The notes under the pieces were generated by a model. The model worked only from the letters and a program-made list of their open reading frames with translations, was not told the DNA's origin and ran no database searches. A program made the position numbers and the translations under genes. Positions 1 through 8,623 of a stretch of DNA of 53,337 nt are shown in pieces. The stretch is taken from positions 1 through 53,337 of the forward strand of contig CAJMPT010000011.1 in NCBI GenBank assembly GCA_905215465.1. Reading direction: 5' to 3'. How positions within the stretch are numbered: the first letter of the stretch is position 1; each line of letters starts with the position of its first letter. Source of the stretch: an uncultured bacterium. GTDB lineage: Bacteria; Actinomycetota; Coriobacteriia; Coriobacteriales; Atopobiaceae.

Positions 1-599
1 CCACGGGCAAGGCGTGGGTTTTCCCCGACGACCCGCAGAGCGCGCTGGCGGATATGGCCGTGTGGCTGCTCAAGGCGTTCATGGCCAAGATCGCCAAGCA
101 CCACACCTACCGCGACTCCGAGCCGACCACGTCCATCCTGACCATCACCTCCAACGTGGTCTACGGCAAGGCCACCGGCGGCACCCCCGACGGCCGCAAG
201 GCATTCACCCCGTTTGCCCCTGGCGCCAACCCCGCCTACGGCGCCGAGAAGAACGGCCTTCTCGCCTCTCTGAACTCCGTGGCCAAGCTCCCCTACGAGT
301 ACGCCCTGGACGGCATCTCCAACACGCAGACCATCAACCCGTCTGCCCTGGGCAACGACGACGAGCAGCGCGTCAACAACCTCGTCAACGTCCTTGACGG
401 CTACTTCGCCAACGGCGCCCACCACCTCAACGTCAACGTCTTTGGCGTCGAGAAGCTCAAGGACGCCATGGAGCACCCCGAGAAGCCCGAGTACGCCAAC
501 TTCACCATCCGCGTCTCCGGCTACGCCGTGAAGTTCATCGACCTCACCCGCGAGCAGCAGCTTGACGTCATCGCCCGTACCTGCCACGAGCGCATGTAG
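1..599 (+). CDS. pflB: Formate C-acetyltransferase (pyruvate formate-lyase), C-terminal part
   Basis: Only the C-terminal ~198 residues are in the window; the gene enters from the left in frame from base 3. Pyruvate formate-lyase converts pyruvate plus CoA to acetyl-CoA and formate, a central anaerobic step in the cytoplasm. The tail carries the glycyl-radical motif RVSGYAV about 25 residues from the end, and the stretch TGGTPDGRKAFTPFAPGANP is typical of the family. It ends HERM, close to where the E. coli enzyme ends. No activating enzyme (pflA) follows; a terminator comes next. Identification is firm. Confidence 0.96.
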   Translation, partial: TGKAWVFPDDPQSALADMAVWLLKAFMAKIAKHHTYRDSEPTTSILTITSNVVYGKATGGTPDGRKAFTPFAPGANPAYGAEKNGLLASLNSVAKLPYEYALDGISNTQTINPSALGNDDEQRVNNLVNVLDGYFANGAHHLNVNVFGVEKLKDAMEHPEKPEYANFTIRVSGYAVKFIDLTREQQLDVIARTCHERM

Positions 600-631
600 T
601 CAGCCGGCCGCATAGCCACACGGCATGACGA

Positions 632-666
632 GGCCCCCGCAGTCAGATGGCTGCGAGGGCCTTTTG
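632..666 (+). terminator. Rho-independent terminator after pflB
   Basis: GGCCCCCGCAG and CTGCGAGGGCC form a near-perfect stem around an 8-nt loop, followed by CTTTTG. It lies 33 bases after the pflB stop and before the convergent rlmH. Confidence 0.8.
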
Positions 667-747
667 CGTTGTGGTTGGGCGAGGGGCCGGGTCGGCGGGC
701 GGTGGCTGGCGGCCCTGCAGGCGACGGCGAACTTACGGCCGCGGTGC

Positions 748-1218
748 CTACTTGTGGTACTTCTCCCCGCGCGAGATCTTGCAGGCGCGATAGACCTGCT
801 CCAGAAGGACCACGCGGGCCAGGTTGTGGGGCAAGGTGATGGGGCCGAAGGAGAGGGTCTCGTCGGCGCGGGCTCGGACCTCGTCGCTGACGCCGTCCGA
901 GCCGCCGATGACAAAGGTGATGTCGCTCTGGCCTCCCAGGGCGAGCTGGTCAAGGCGATGCGAGAAGTCCTCGCTCGAGCGCTCCTTGCCCTCTATGGCA
1001 AGCAGGATGACGTGCGAGCGAGCGGGGATGGCCGCAAGGATGGCCTGCCCCTCGCGGGCGCGCGACCCCTCGACGCCTCCGGCTCGGGCCGGGTCCACGT
1101 CGGGGACCTCAACGACCTTGACCTTGCCGTAGGCGCCCAGGCGCTTGACGTACTCGGCGCAGGCGTCCTTCCAGAAGCGCTCCTTGAGCTTTCCGACGGC
1201 AACTATGGTGTAGTTCAC
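748..1218 (-). CDS. rlmH: 23S rRNA (pseudouridine1915-N3)-methyltransferase
   Basis: A 156-residue protein, the usual RlmH length, starting MNYTIVAVGKLKERFWK. RlmH is a SPOUT-class SAM methyltransferase that methylates pseudouridine 1915 in helix 69 of 23S rRNA in assembled ribosomes. The SAM-binding trefoil-knot signatures are visible: FVIGGSDGVSDEV in the middle and the C-terminal LPHNLARVVLLEQVYRA. The gene converges on pflB and is divergent from the small gene at 1302. Assignment is secure. Confidence 0.95.
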   Translation of the reverse strand: MNYTIVAVGKLKERFWKDACAEYVKRLGAYGKVKVVEVPDVDPARAGGVEGSRAREGQAILAAIPARSHVILLAIEGKERSSEDFSHRLDQLALGGQSDITFVIGGSDGVSDEVRARADETLSFGPITLPHNLARVVLLEQVYRACKISRGEKYHK

Positions 1219-1301
1219 GGCGCCTCCTCGGGGCCGCGCTTGACCGGCCCGGTTGGTATACCCTCAAGGTAAGCAAGCGATCGAATGTGGGGGAGAAGTG
1301 C

Positions 1302-1598
1302 GTGGGCAGCAAGAAGCGGTCGGCAAGGGAGCGCCAGAGGGCGGCCTTCGAGGCTGGGCTCAGCCAGGGCTCCCAAAGCCTTGACGACGCATTTGCCTCG
1401 GCGGCAGCCCAAAGGCAGCGCATGGCGGCTGACCACGAGGCCCACCTGCGCCACAAGGCCTGCGAGCGCAAGAAGCGCTACGCAAGCCGCGTCGAGGCCG
1501 AGGCGGCCATCCGCGACTGCAGGCGGCACGGCAGCCGTGACCTGCACTGCTACCAGTGCCCCTACTGCAACGGGTGGCACCTCACGCACAAGGGCTAG
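1302..1598 (+). CDS. Small Cys-containing hypothetical protein (98 aa)
   Basis: Not recognised. The reading frame opens at GTG 1287, but GTG 1302 is preceded at good spacing by GGGGGAG, so I chose it. The protein is basic and helical over its first two thirds (many Arg/Lys/Ala/Gln), with a C-terminal CYQCPYCNGWHLTH that looks like a small zinc ribbon. The stop lies 9 bases before the convergent yhbY end. The Cys-His tail could bind RNA or DNA, and the neighbours are RNA-maturation genes, but no function can be assigned. Confidence 0.6.
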   Translation: MGSKKRSARERQRAAFEAGLSQGSQSLDDAFASAAAQRQRMAADHEAHLRHKACERKKRYASRVEAEAAIRDCRRHGSRDLHCYQCPYCNGWHLTHKG

Positions 1599-1607
1599 GC
1601 CGCGGGA

Positions 1608-1907
1608 CTAGTCCAGCTGGATCTTCTCGACGCCCTCGCGAGAGGTCTCGCGGTAGAGGGAGAAGCGGCGACCGATGGCCTGGACGACCTCGGAGCCGGT
1701 GAGCTCGGCCAGCTGGTCTGCGGCCTCGCGGGCAGAGAGGCCGGAGTTCTCGAGGGCGGAGCACTTGATGAGCTCGTGGGCCTCGAGGGCGGCGTTTGCC
1801 TGGTCAACGACGGCGGGGGCGACGCCCTGCTTGCCGACGGTGATGACGGGCTCGAGGTGGTGGGCCAGGCTGCGGAGCTGGCGGATCTGGCGACCGGTGA
1901 GGGCCAT
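1608..1907 (-). CDS. yhbY: YhbY-type CRM-domain RNA-binding protein
   Basis: A 99-residue single CRM domain, the normal size for YhbY. It begins MALTGRQIRQLRSLAHHLEP and has the hallmark VGKQGV loop (GxxG-type) at about residues 24-29, with LIKCSALENSG and VVQAIGRRFSLYR further on. YhbY associates with pre-50S particles and is thought to help ribosome assembly. Its proximity to rlmH and rsmJ forms a small rRNA-maturation neighbourhood, although transcription units are separated by gaps. Confidence 0.92.
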   Translation of the reverse strand: MALTGRQIRQLRSLAHHLEPVITVGKQGVAPAVVDQANAALEAHELIKCSALENSGLSAREAADQLAELTGSEVVQAIGRRFSLYRETSREGVEKIQLD

Positions 1908-2094
1908 GTGGTTCCTGCTTTCGATGAGTGCCCCGCACGTGGGGCGTTGCGTTCAACTTGCTTACATTAGCGCATTCGCGCAGCTTGGGAGCGGCGGGCG
2001 GCAGACGCCTGCCTTCCTGCCGCACAATCACACATCTTATGGGGCCAGGGCGGCGGCCGGGCGAACCGGAGGGCGGCGGGCGGGGGCGAGCGAC

Positions 2095-2763
2095 CTAGGG
2101 ACGGGGCGGCACCAAGACGTCGTAGCGGACAGCCTTGCCCGCAATGCTGTAGCCGGGCTTCATGCCCGCCAGGGGCGCGCCCTTTGCCGGACGCTTGATG
2201 ACCACCTTGCGGGGATGAGCCGACAGGGCCGCCGCCACGAGGGCCTCTTCCTCATCGCAGGGCTGCTCGAGGTGGTGGAGCAGCTGGAACTTCTTCTTGA
2301 CCGCGGCGCTCTTGGTGCGCGCGGGAAACATCGGGTCCAGGTAGACCACGTCGGGAGGCTCCGGAAGCGCGGCCAGGCCGGAGATGCTGTCCCCCGCCAC
2401 GAGACGCATGCGGCCGACCGCGTCCGCCAGGCGGGGGTCGGCGGCCGCACGCTCGATGGCGTCTGCGAGAAGCGCGGCTATGGTCTCGTCGCGCTCAAAG
2501 AGGGTGACCGTGAAGCCCGCCGCTGCAAGCAACAGCGAGTCCTCGCCCAGGCCGGCTGTGCAGTCCACGGCCGTGGGCGCGGGCTCCCCCTTGATGCGGG
2601 AAGCCTTGACCAGGAGCTCCCGTTGGAGCCTTCCCTGCCTCATGCGCGGCAGCATGCGCGAGAAGTCCCCGCGCAGCTCCATGCCATCGCCCACCAGGGC
2701 AAGGCCGCGCTCATCGCGCACCAGGCGGACGGAGGCGTCCTCTTGGTCAAGCGAATCTTTCAT
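2095..2763 (-). CDS. rsmJ: 16S rRNA (guanine1516-N2)-methyltransferase-like
   Basis: A class I SAM-dependent methyltransferase of the RsmJ (UPF0341) family, 222 residues from the chosen start. The frame is open 32 codons further upstream, but ATG 2763 has GGGAGG at proper spacing. Seen: VDCTAGLGEDSLLLAAAGF (SAM-binding motif I), FERDE (motif II acidic residue) and VYLDPMFP (the D-P-x-F/Y-P catalytic motif of this family). RsmJ methylates G1516 of 16S rRNA. Family is sure; the exact target in actinobacteria is inferred. Confidence 0.88.
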   Translation of the reverse strand: MKDSLDQEDASVRLVRDERGLALVGDGMELRGDFSRMLPRMRQGRLQRELLVKASRIKGEPAPTAVDCTAGLGEDSLLLAAAGFTVTLFERDETIAALLADAIERAAADPRLADAVGRMRLVAGDSISGLAALPEPPDVVYLDPMFPARTKSAAVKKKFQLLHHLEQPCDEEEALVAAALSAHPRKVVIKRPAKGAPLAGMKPGYSIAGKAVRYDVLVPPRP

Positions 2764-2870
2764 TCCGTCCTCCCGCCGTTGTTCCACAGCCCCAGGGGCA
2801 ACGCTCCTGCAGAAGTGTATACGACAGGAGGACGGCCGGACGGCCCGCGCCTCCCGCACGGCCGGACCTC

Positions 2871-3341
2871 CTACGCGTTGGCCTTGACGAAGGCCTCGAG
2901 CTCGGCGTCGGAGACGTCGTTCAGGACGTCGCCGGAGACAAGCGTCGCGCCGGGAGCCGAGGGTTCCAGCGCCGCGACGGTGTTGCCCATGCGGCTCCCG
3001 CCCGAGGTGGCAAAGGGCACCACGCGCTTGCCCGTGAGGTCATAGGCCTCCAGGAAGGTGTTGATGATGTTGGGCGCCACGTACCACCAGATGGGGAAGC
3101 CCACGTAGACGGTGTCGTAGTCGGCCATGTTCTCGCACATCGAGGCAACCGCGGGGCGGCACTTGGGGTCGCGCCCGAGGGTGGAGCGGCTGTTCTTGTC
3201 CGTCCAGTCCAGGTCCGCGGCGGTGTAGGGGCGCTCTGGGACGATCTCAAATAGGTCGGCACCGGCGACCTTTGCCAGGCGCTGGGCCACCTTGCGGATG
3301 GAACCGGAGGCGCTGAAGTACGCGACGAGTGACTTGCCCAT
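2871..3341 (-). CDS. Flavodoxin-family protein
   Basis: A 156-residue flavodoxin starting MGKSLVAYFSASGSIRKVA; the frame runs further upstream but GGGGAG sits just before ATG 3341. YFSASGSI is the FMN phosphate loop (usually T/S-x-T-G-N/x-T), WWY near residue 85 stacks on the isoalloxazine, and FATSGGSRMG is the third binding loop. It resembles the Flavodoxin_4 type common in anaerobes, which serve as electron carriers or quinone reductases. Divergent from the antiporter at 3464, so the 122 bases between must hold both promoters. Confidence 0.88.
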   Translation of the reverse strand: MGKSLVAYFSASGSIRKVAQRLAKVAGADLFEIVPERPYTAADLDWTDKNSRSTLGRDPKCRPAVASMCENMADYDTVYVGFPIWWYVAPNIINTFLEAYDLTGKRVVPFATSGGSRMGNTVAALEPSAPGATLVSGDVLNDVSDAELEAFVKANA

Positions 3342-3463
3342 GATCTTCTCCCCTCTTGCGAGCCCCGGGCGGGCCCGCCGACAATATAATTCACACGTAT
3401 CCTTATCCTTGGAGCCGGCTCCAAGGCAACCCTCACCCCAAGACTTCACAAGGCGAGAAGTGC

Positions 3464-5533
3464 ATGGCTTCCTTTGAGATCATCCTCCTTCTGCTTGGCT
3501 GCATGCTGGCGTCCAGCGTCTTTGGCCAGGTGCTCCCCCGCGTGTCGCTGCCACTCGCGCAGATTGCGCTGGGCGCCGTCGTGGGCACGCTCGTGACGCA
3601 GGACCCGACGGAGGTGCTCGGAGATCCGGAGCTCTTTCTGGTGCTCTTCATCGCCCCTCTGCTCTTTGAGGAGTCCCGCCATGCCAACAAGGAGGCGCTG
3701 CTGCGCAACTGGGCGCCCGTGACCTCCCTGGCCGTGGGCCTCGTGGTGGTGGCCACGCTGGTGGTGGGCTTTGCCCTCCACGCTGCCATGCCGGCTATCC
3801 CCCCGGCCGCGGCCCTTGCCCTAGGCGCGGCCCTGGGACCCACCGACGCGGCTGCCGTTGCCGCGATGGGTGCCGACGTGACGCTGACCGAGCGGCAGAA
3901 GTCCCTGCTCTCTGGCGAGGCCCTCTTCAACGACGCCTCGGGCGTGGTCTGCTTTGAGTTTGCCATCGCCGCCGTGGGAGGCACCTTCTCGCTGGCAGAC
4001 GCCGGGGTCACGTTCTTCATCGACTTCTTTGGCGGGGTCATGGTGGGCCTGGTGCTTGCCGTTGCGGTCATGTTCGTGCTGGGGCGCATCCGCGCCCTGG
4101 GTCTCGAGACCCCCACGGAGTTCGTGCTCTTTGAGGTGTGCATGCCGTTTGTCACCTTCCTTGTTGCCGAGGAGCTGGGCATGAGCGGCGTCCTTGCCGT
4201 GGTGGCCGCCGGCCTGCTCATGCGCTTCTATCCGAGCCGCCTCACCCCCGAGTCCTCCCGCCACGCCGTCGCTAGCGAGAACGTCTGGGAGCTCCTCACG
4301 TTTGTAATCAATGGCTCCGTCTTCCTGCTGCTTGGTATGAAGCTTCCGGCCACACTGGGGCCCTACTGGCGTGCGACGACGGGCATGGGCGCCCTCAGGG
4401 CGTGCGGCCTCGTGGTGCTGGTCACGGCCCTGGTGGTGGGGATCCGCCTGGCCTGGGTCATCGTCCTGGAGTGGCTGCATCGCAAGCGCAAGGTGCGACG
4501 CCTCGCCTCCCTGGGCGCAGAGGCGGCCTCCGCCATGGCCGCCGGCCCTGCCCCCGTCCTCTTTGGCAAGGACCTCGTGAGAAGCGCCCTGGTTACCACG
4601 CTCTGCGGCCCCAAGGGCGCCGTCACGCTCTCCATCATGCTCACCATCCCCTTCACGAAGGCCTCGGGCATGGCGTTTCCCGCCCGCAGCCTACTGGTGT
4701 TCCTGGCATCCGGCGTCATCATCCTCACGCTCCTCCTCGCAAACTTCGTGGTGCCACTCCTTGCCCCTGCCGCCCAGTCGGCCGGCGACGAGGAGTCCCT
4801 CGCCAAGGCAAAGGCCAAGATCTTGAGCCACGTTATCGGCGACCTCAAGACCCGCGTCACGCCCGAGAACCAACAGGCCACGAGGCTCGCCATCCGCTCG
4901 TATCGAGACCGACTTGACCTCGCCCTGAACTGCCAGGCCTCTCCCGACACGCTAAGGCTTCTGCGCGTCAAGACCATCGCCAAGCAGCTCTCGTTCGTCG
5001 AGGGTCGCGTGGGCGTGGGGCAGACGAGCCGCGTCATCGCCGACCGCTACGAGAACGCGCTCGAGCAGCTGGCGTCCACCTACGAGTCCCACAGGGGCTT
5101 CTCGGGCGGGCGCGGCAGGCGCACGGCCCACCTGCTCTGGGTTACGCGCTCGACCACCGGAAGTGCCTCCGAGGAGGAACGGCGCGAACTTGCCGAGCTC
5201 CATGTGGCGGCCGAGCGCTACGCCGTCGACGAGCTGCGCGCCATGATGCCCTCCCTCTCCGACGAGCAACGTCAGGCGGCCCGCGTCATCGAGGGCGAGC
5301 ACCGAGCCCACCTTGCTTCTACCTGGCTTGTGCCCGCCGACTCAGGGGACCCGCCACGCAACCCCAGTCTCCAGGCGAGAAGGGCCCACCGACGTGACAT
5401 CGAGGCCGCCGCGCTCTCGCTGGAGCTGGAGCAGATCAGGCTCCTCCACGATGCAGGAGAGCTGAGCACCCACGCCGCTCGAGAGCTGCGTGAGGAGGTC
5501 TACCTGCTTCAGATGGGCCTCGAGGCAAGGTAG
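3464..5533 (+). CDS. CPA1-family Na+/H+ antiporter with long cytoplasmic tail
   Basis: A 689-residue integral membrane protein starting MASFEIILLLLGCMLA. About twelve hydrophobic segments fill the first ~440 residues, followed by ~240 charged, helical residues likely to be cytoplasmic. Family signatures are FIAPLLFEES, ALGPTDAAAVAAM (TM4, exchange-site region) and SGEALFNDASGV (the conserved Asn-Asp of TM5 in NhaP/CPA1). It exchanges Na+ or K+ for protons for pH and salt homeostasis. The frame starts earlier, but ATG 3464 matches the family N-terminus; no strong ribosome site precedes it. A copy of GGCGAGAAG lies four bases upstream of the start. Confidence 0.88.
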   Translation: MASFEIILLLLGCMLASSVFGQVLPRVSLPLAQIALGAVVGTLVTQDPTEVLGDPELFLVLFIAPLLFEESRHANKEALLRNWAPVTSLAVGLVVVATLVVGFALHAAMPAIPPAAALALGAALGPTDAAAVAAMGADVTLTERQKSLLSGEALFNDASGVVCFEFAIAAVGGTFSLADAGVTFFIDFFGGVMVGLVLAVAVMFVLGRIRALGLETPTEFVLFEVCMPFVTFLVAEELGMSGVLAVVAAGLLMRFYPSRLTPESSRHAVASENVWELLTFVINGSVFLLLGMKLPATLGPYWRATTGMGALRACGLVVLVTALVVGIRLAWVIVLEWLHRKRKVRRLASLGAEAASAMAAGPAPVLFGKDLVRSALVTTLCGPKGAVTLSIMLTIPFTKASGMAFPARSLLVFLASGVIILTLLLANFVVPLLAPAAQSAGDEESLAKAKAKILSHVIGDLKTRVTPENQQATRLAIRSYRDRLDLALNCQASPDTLRLLRVKTIAKQLSFVEGRVGVGQTSRVIADRYENALEQLASTYESHRGFSGGRGRRTAHLLWVTRSTTGSASEEERRELAELHVAAERYAVDELRAMMPSLSDEQRQAARVIEGEHRAHLASTWLVPADSGDPPRNPSLQARRAHRRDIEAAALSLELEQIRLLHDAGELSTHAARELREEVYLLQMGLEAR

Positions 5534-5577
5534 TCAGCGACGCCCCTTTTTCCTTCCCAACAGAACGGATCACCTCC

Positions 5578-6291
5578 ATGGATACGAACGAAAACGTCGC
5601 CGCCTGGTTGGACGGCGCAGCGCAGAACGTGACGCAGGCCACAAGCCGACTTCTGGATGAGGTCCAGAGAATGCGAGGCGATCAGGTCATCTACCCGCCG
5701 CAGGAGGACATCCTGAACGCTCTTGCCTGGACCGCCCCCGGCGACGTGCGGGCCGTCATCCTGGGCCAGGACCCCTACCACGGGCCCGGCCAGGCCATGG
5801 GGCTTTCCTTCTCCGTCCACAGGGGTCAGAAGCTGCCTCCCAGCCTGCGAAACATCTACAAGGAGCTCGTGGCCGACCTCGGCTGTGCGGTGCCGGCCAC
5901 GGGAGACCTCAGTAGCTGGGCCCGTCAGGGAGTCCTTCTGCTCAACACCACCCTCACGGTACGGGAGCACGCCGCAAACTCCCACAGCAAGCTGGGCTGG
6001 CAGACGCTTACGGACTACATTGTCAGGCGCTGCTGCGAGCTTCCCCAGCCCGTGGTGTTCCTGGCCTGGGGAGCGCACGCCATCAAGATGGTGACCCAGT
6101 CCATGGAGGCCACGAGCGCCGGCGAGACAACGCGCAAGTACTGCCTGGCCTCCACGCACCCCTCCCCGCTCTCCGCGACCCGTGCCGCAAAGGGCGTACC
6201 GGCGTTCATGGGCTCCAGGCCCTTCTCCCGTACCAACGAGCTTCTTGAATCTTGTGGTCAGAAGCCCATCGACTGGGCAAACGTGGGCTAG
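5578..6291 (+). CDS. ung: Uracil-DNA glycosylase, family 1
   Basis: A 237-residue family-1 UDG. Residues 63-69 read GQDPYHG with catalytic Asp65 and His68; HPSPLSA near residue 200 is the minor-groove leucine loop, and LLLNTTLTV the uracil-recognition Asn strand. It removes uracil from DNA to start base excision repair. It begins 44 bases after the antiporter stop with an AT-poor leader, so it may be cotranscribed with it. Its last four bases overlap the end of the convergent amidotransferase gene. Confidence 0.96.
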   Translation: MDTNENVAAWLDGAAQNVTQATSRLLDEVQRMRGDQVIYPPQEDILNALAWTAPGDVRAVILGQDPYHGPGQAMGLSFSVHRGQKLPPSLRNIYKELVADLGCAVPATGDLSSWARQGVLLLNTTLTVREHAANSHSKLGWQTLTDYIVRRCCELPQPVVFLAWGAHAIKMVTQSMEATSAGETTRKYCLASTHPSPLSATRAAKGVPAFMGSRPFSRTNELLESCGQKPIDWANVG

Positions 6292-7040
6292 GAGAGGCCT
6301 CGAGCCGCAGCCGCGTGCCTTTCGGCCGCCTGGACGAAAGCACCAAAGACCCTGCGGCTCTTCTCGTCCACCTCGCAGGAGAACTCTGGGTGCCATTGGA
6401 CGGCCCACAGAAAGCTCGAGCTTGGCCACCAGATGGCCTCAATGATGCCGTCCGGTGCGACGGCCATGGGCTCAAGGCCCGCGGCAAGTTCCCTGATGGC
6501 CTGGTGGTGATAGCTGTTCACGGCGTAGGGACCAGCGCCCACCGCGGCAGCCAATGGCGTCGAGGCAAGGACCTCGACCTCATGGACCGGCTCCTCGTAG
6601 GGAGGCTGCCCGTGATGCTCGACCTCGGAGGGCCGTTGTCTGGGAAGGTCCTGCCAGAGCGTTCCGCCGAGGACCGCGTTGATCACCTGGATGCCACGGC
6701 AGATGCCCAGCATGGGCACGTCTTTCTCCACCGTCATGGGAATCAGGACCCGCTCCATCTTGTCTCGGGCCTCGCAGAGCTCGCCGCAGAGCCCCGCGGT
6801 CACGGCTCCGCCCTCCCTGTAGAGGGTGGGCGAGACGTCCTGGCCTCCCGTCACGAGGATGCCATCGCAGACAGAGAGCAAGCCCCCGAGCACCTCGGCA
6901 TCATCGGTCAGAGGCAGCATGACAGGCGTGCCGCCCGCCTCGAGAACCCCCTTGAAGTAGCCCGGCAGCATCCAATAGCTGTCCCTATCCCTGTCACAGA
7001 GGGGAACGACGCCAACGATGGGAGATCTCTTCTCAGCCAT
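6288..7040 (-). CDS. Class I glutamine amidotransferase-like, gamma-glutamyl-GABA hydrolase (peptidase C26) family
   Basis: A 250-residue protein from ATG 7040 (MAEKRSPIVGVVPLCD), which follows AAGGAGC; the frame is open further up. Motifs of the C26/PuuD group are present: GGQDVSP, the nucleophile elbow GICRGIQVINA with catalytic Cys, the HHQAI segment and VQWHPEF carrying the catalytic His. Members cleave gamma-glutamyl bonds, for example gamma-glutamyl-GABA in putrescine breakdown. No other putrescine genes are near, so the substrate is open. Confidence 0.87.
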   Translation of the reverse strand: MAEKRSPIVGVVPLCDRDRDSYWMLPGYFKGVLEAGGTPVMLPLTDDAEVLGGLLSVCDGILVTGGQDVSPTLYREGGAVTAGLCGELCEARDKMERVLIPMTVEKDVPMLGICRGIQVINAVLGGTLWQDLPRQRPSEVEHHGQPPYEEPVHEVEVLASTPLAAAVGAGPYAVNSYHHQAIRELAAGLEPMAVAPDGIIEAIWWPSSSFLWAVQWHPEFSCEVDEKSRRVFGAFVQAAERHAAAARGLS

Positions 7041-7118
7041 GGGGGGCTCCTTTCGACGATGGAGACCAATCCTAGCGAAACGCGTCCCAAAGACAAGCCT
7101 AAAATCGAACAAATTTTC

Positions 7119-7136
7119 TCAGAACGCCCGTTCTGA
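7119..7136. promoter_or_regulatory. Candidate LexA (SOS) box
   Basis: TCAGAACGCCCGTTCTGA is an 18-bp palindrome with perfect 8-bp arms and contains GAAC-N4-GTTC, the core spacing of the Gram-positive LexA/DinR box. It lies in the divergent gap between the amidotransferase (start 7040) and the 412-residue unknown (start 7322). A small CTCTC-ACGC-GAGAG hairpin follows at about 7152-7167. LexA binding is inferred from motif shape only; a TetR-type repressor could also use such a site. Confidence 0.45.
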
Positions 7137-7321
7137 TTTGTGATAGAGTCTCTCTCACGCGAGAGCGGTATGAGCGGCACGGCGGCCCCCAATGGTACGT
7201 GCCCGCGGGCAAGTCGGATGACTCCAGAGGCCGACGGCACAGACCCTCCCGCTGCGGCAGACGCGCAGCCGCCTCGTTTTCTCCAATTCCATTGGCACCA
7301 AACAAGCATCGGGGGCTATCC

Positions 7322-8560
7322 ATGTCTATTGAAGCAAGCGTTGTCCAACAGCTCGTCTCCTCAATCACTTCCCTGGTAGATGACTATGCCATGCAAGACA
7401 GGCAAACCCCTGCGACAAAGAAGAACGAGTGCCGCTGGATGATTGCGGCCATCCTCGAGCCGCACACGACGGGCAACCGCAAGGAAGACACTCCCCTGCT
7501 CACGGCAGTCTCCAAACCCCTCAACTTCGAGTACGGGCGCGGCTTTGGCGTGTCCTGCCTGAGGGATTGGCTCGAGGTGTATCGTGCCTTTCCCAAAAAG
7601 GAAGAGATTGGCTTTGATCTGACGTGGGCCCACTACCTCGCCCTGAGCAAGGAGCCCGACCACGACAGGCGCCTCCAGCTCATGCAGAAGGCCAAGCAGA
7701 AGCGGTGGTCATCGGACTCGCTGGCCTTTAGGATCCCAGGCGTCCCCCACAGCTACAGGTGCAGCTTCGAGATAGCTGATCAGCTCATCCTTGACCTCGC
7801 AAGGTCGTATTCGTGCAGTTGCGGTATCCTCTCGGCCAAGGAGCTCAGGTCCATCTACCTCGAGGTCTGCCAAGAGCCCGTCGACGAGTTCGACTTCCAG
7901 GAGACGTTGCTCTGTATGGACAGCGTCTCGTCAAAGGAGGACGAGCCCCGCCTCTGGAGCCACCATGGCGTCACATACGTCATGGACCGTGCGCTGGCAG
8001 ATCCCGTAGCCGAGGACGAGCCAGCCTATGACTACGGAGAGTGGGGGTGGAACCGCACCTACGTGAGGCCATCCGCCTTTCTGGGGGCACTCCGCCGGTC
8101 GCACGAGGCCTATGTGGAGCGCCGACGTGCCGAGCTCATCGAAGCCCATGCAGGCGCCCCAATCAGGCGACTGGGGACAGCCGTGGGAGAGGCGCGTGGA
8201 CTCTCCTCCCTCCCCTGCTGGCGCAGCGTCGAGCACCTCAAGGAGTACTGCATCGGCGACGTCGTGGCCAGCCGCACGTACTCGGGCTCATACAAGACTG
8301 CCTTTGACCGGGGAATCAGCCAGCTGGTCCGGCACGTCAGCCAGCACGGCATTCCCTCCGATGAAGAGATTGACGAGGACGCACGCTTTCTTCTTGCCAG
8401 GACCAAATACAGCCGTGACTGCTGGGACAACCGAGAGCATCGCTCCCAGCAATATGTTGCGGACGTCCTCAGGAGCATCTACTGGCAGGTTCCGCTCTGG
8501 GAAGAGAACGGATGGTCGGCCCAAGATCTTGACGAGGAGGCCCTCGAGAGGTCCGCCTAG
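7322..8560 (+). CDS. Unknown 412-residue protein
   Basis: Not recognised. The frame opens earlier, but ATG 7322 (MSIEASVVQQL) fits the start of coding character; no strong ribosome site is seen. The middle part, around residues 70-135, holds LRDWLEVYRAFPKK, LTWAHYLALS and DRRLQLMQKAKQKRWS, a W-S/T-H-Y...R..L...A....WS pattern also seen in DUF1016-type and ParB-linked helical domains, so it may be a nucleic-acid-binding or nuclease-linked module. The rest is soluble and charged with several Trp and Tyr. No membrane segment or signal peptide. A LexA-like palindrome lies ~190 bases upstream. It is followed by a GC-rich terminator shared with prfC. Confidence 0.72.
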   Translation: MSIEASVVQQLVSSITSLVDDYAMQDRQTPATKKNECRWMIAAILEPHTTGNRKEDTPLLTAVSKPLNFEYGRGFGVSCLRDWLEVYRAFPKKEEIGFDLTWAHYLALSKEPDHDRRLQLMQKAKQKRWSSDSLAFRIPGVPHSYRCSFEIADQLILDLARSYSCSCGILSAKELRSIYLEVCQEPVDEFDFQETLLCMDSVSSKEDEPRLWSHHGVTYVMDRALADPVAEDEPAYDYGEWGWNRTYVRPSAFLGALRRSHEAYVERRRAELIEAHAGAPIRRLGTAVGEARGLSSLPCWRSVEHLKEYCIGDVVASRTYSGSYKTAFDRGISQLVRHVSQHGIPSDEEIDEDARFLLARTKYSRDCWDNREHRSQQYVADVLRSIYWQVPLWEENGWSAQDLDEEALERSA

Positions 8561-8569
8561 CAAACAAGA

Positions 8570-8597
8570 GCGGCCCCGGAGCAGACGCCGGGGCCGC
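8570..8597. terminator. Bidirectional stem-loop between the unknown gene and prfC
   Basis: GCGGCCCCGG and CCGGGGCCGC pair perfectly around an 8-nt loop. On the minus strand the stem is followed by TCTTGTTTG, which suits termination after prfC; on the plus strand the tail is poor in T. Confidence 0.65.
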
Positions 8598-8623
8598 GGG
8601 GAAGCCGTAATTCGCAGCGCGAG

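Noticed and set aside
1240..1262. TTGACC and TATACC as a promoter for the small gene at 1302
   Set aside because: The spacer is only 11 bases, too short for a normal sigma-70-type promoter.
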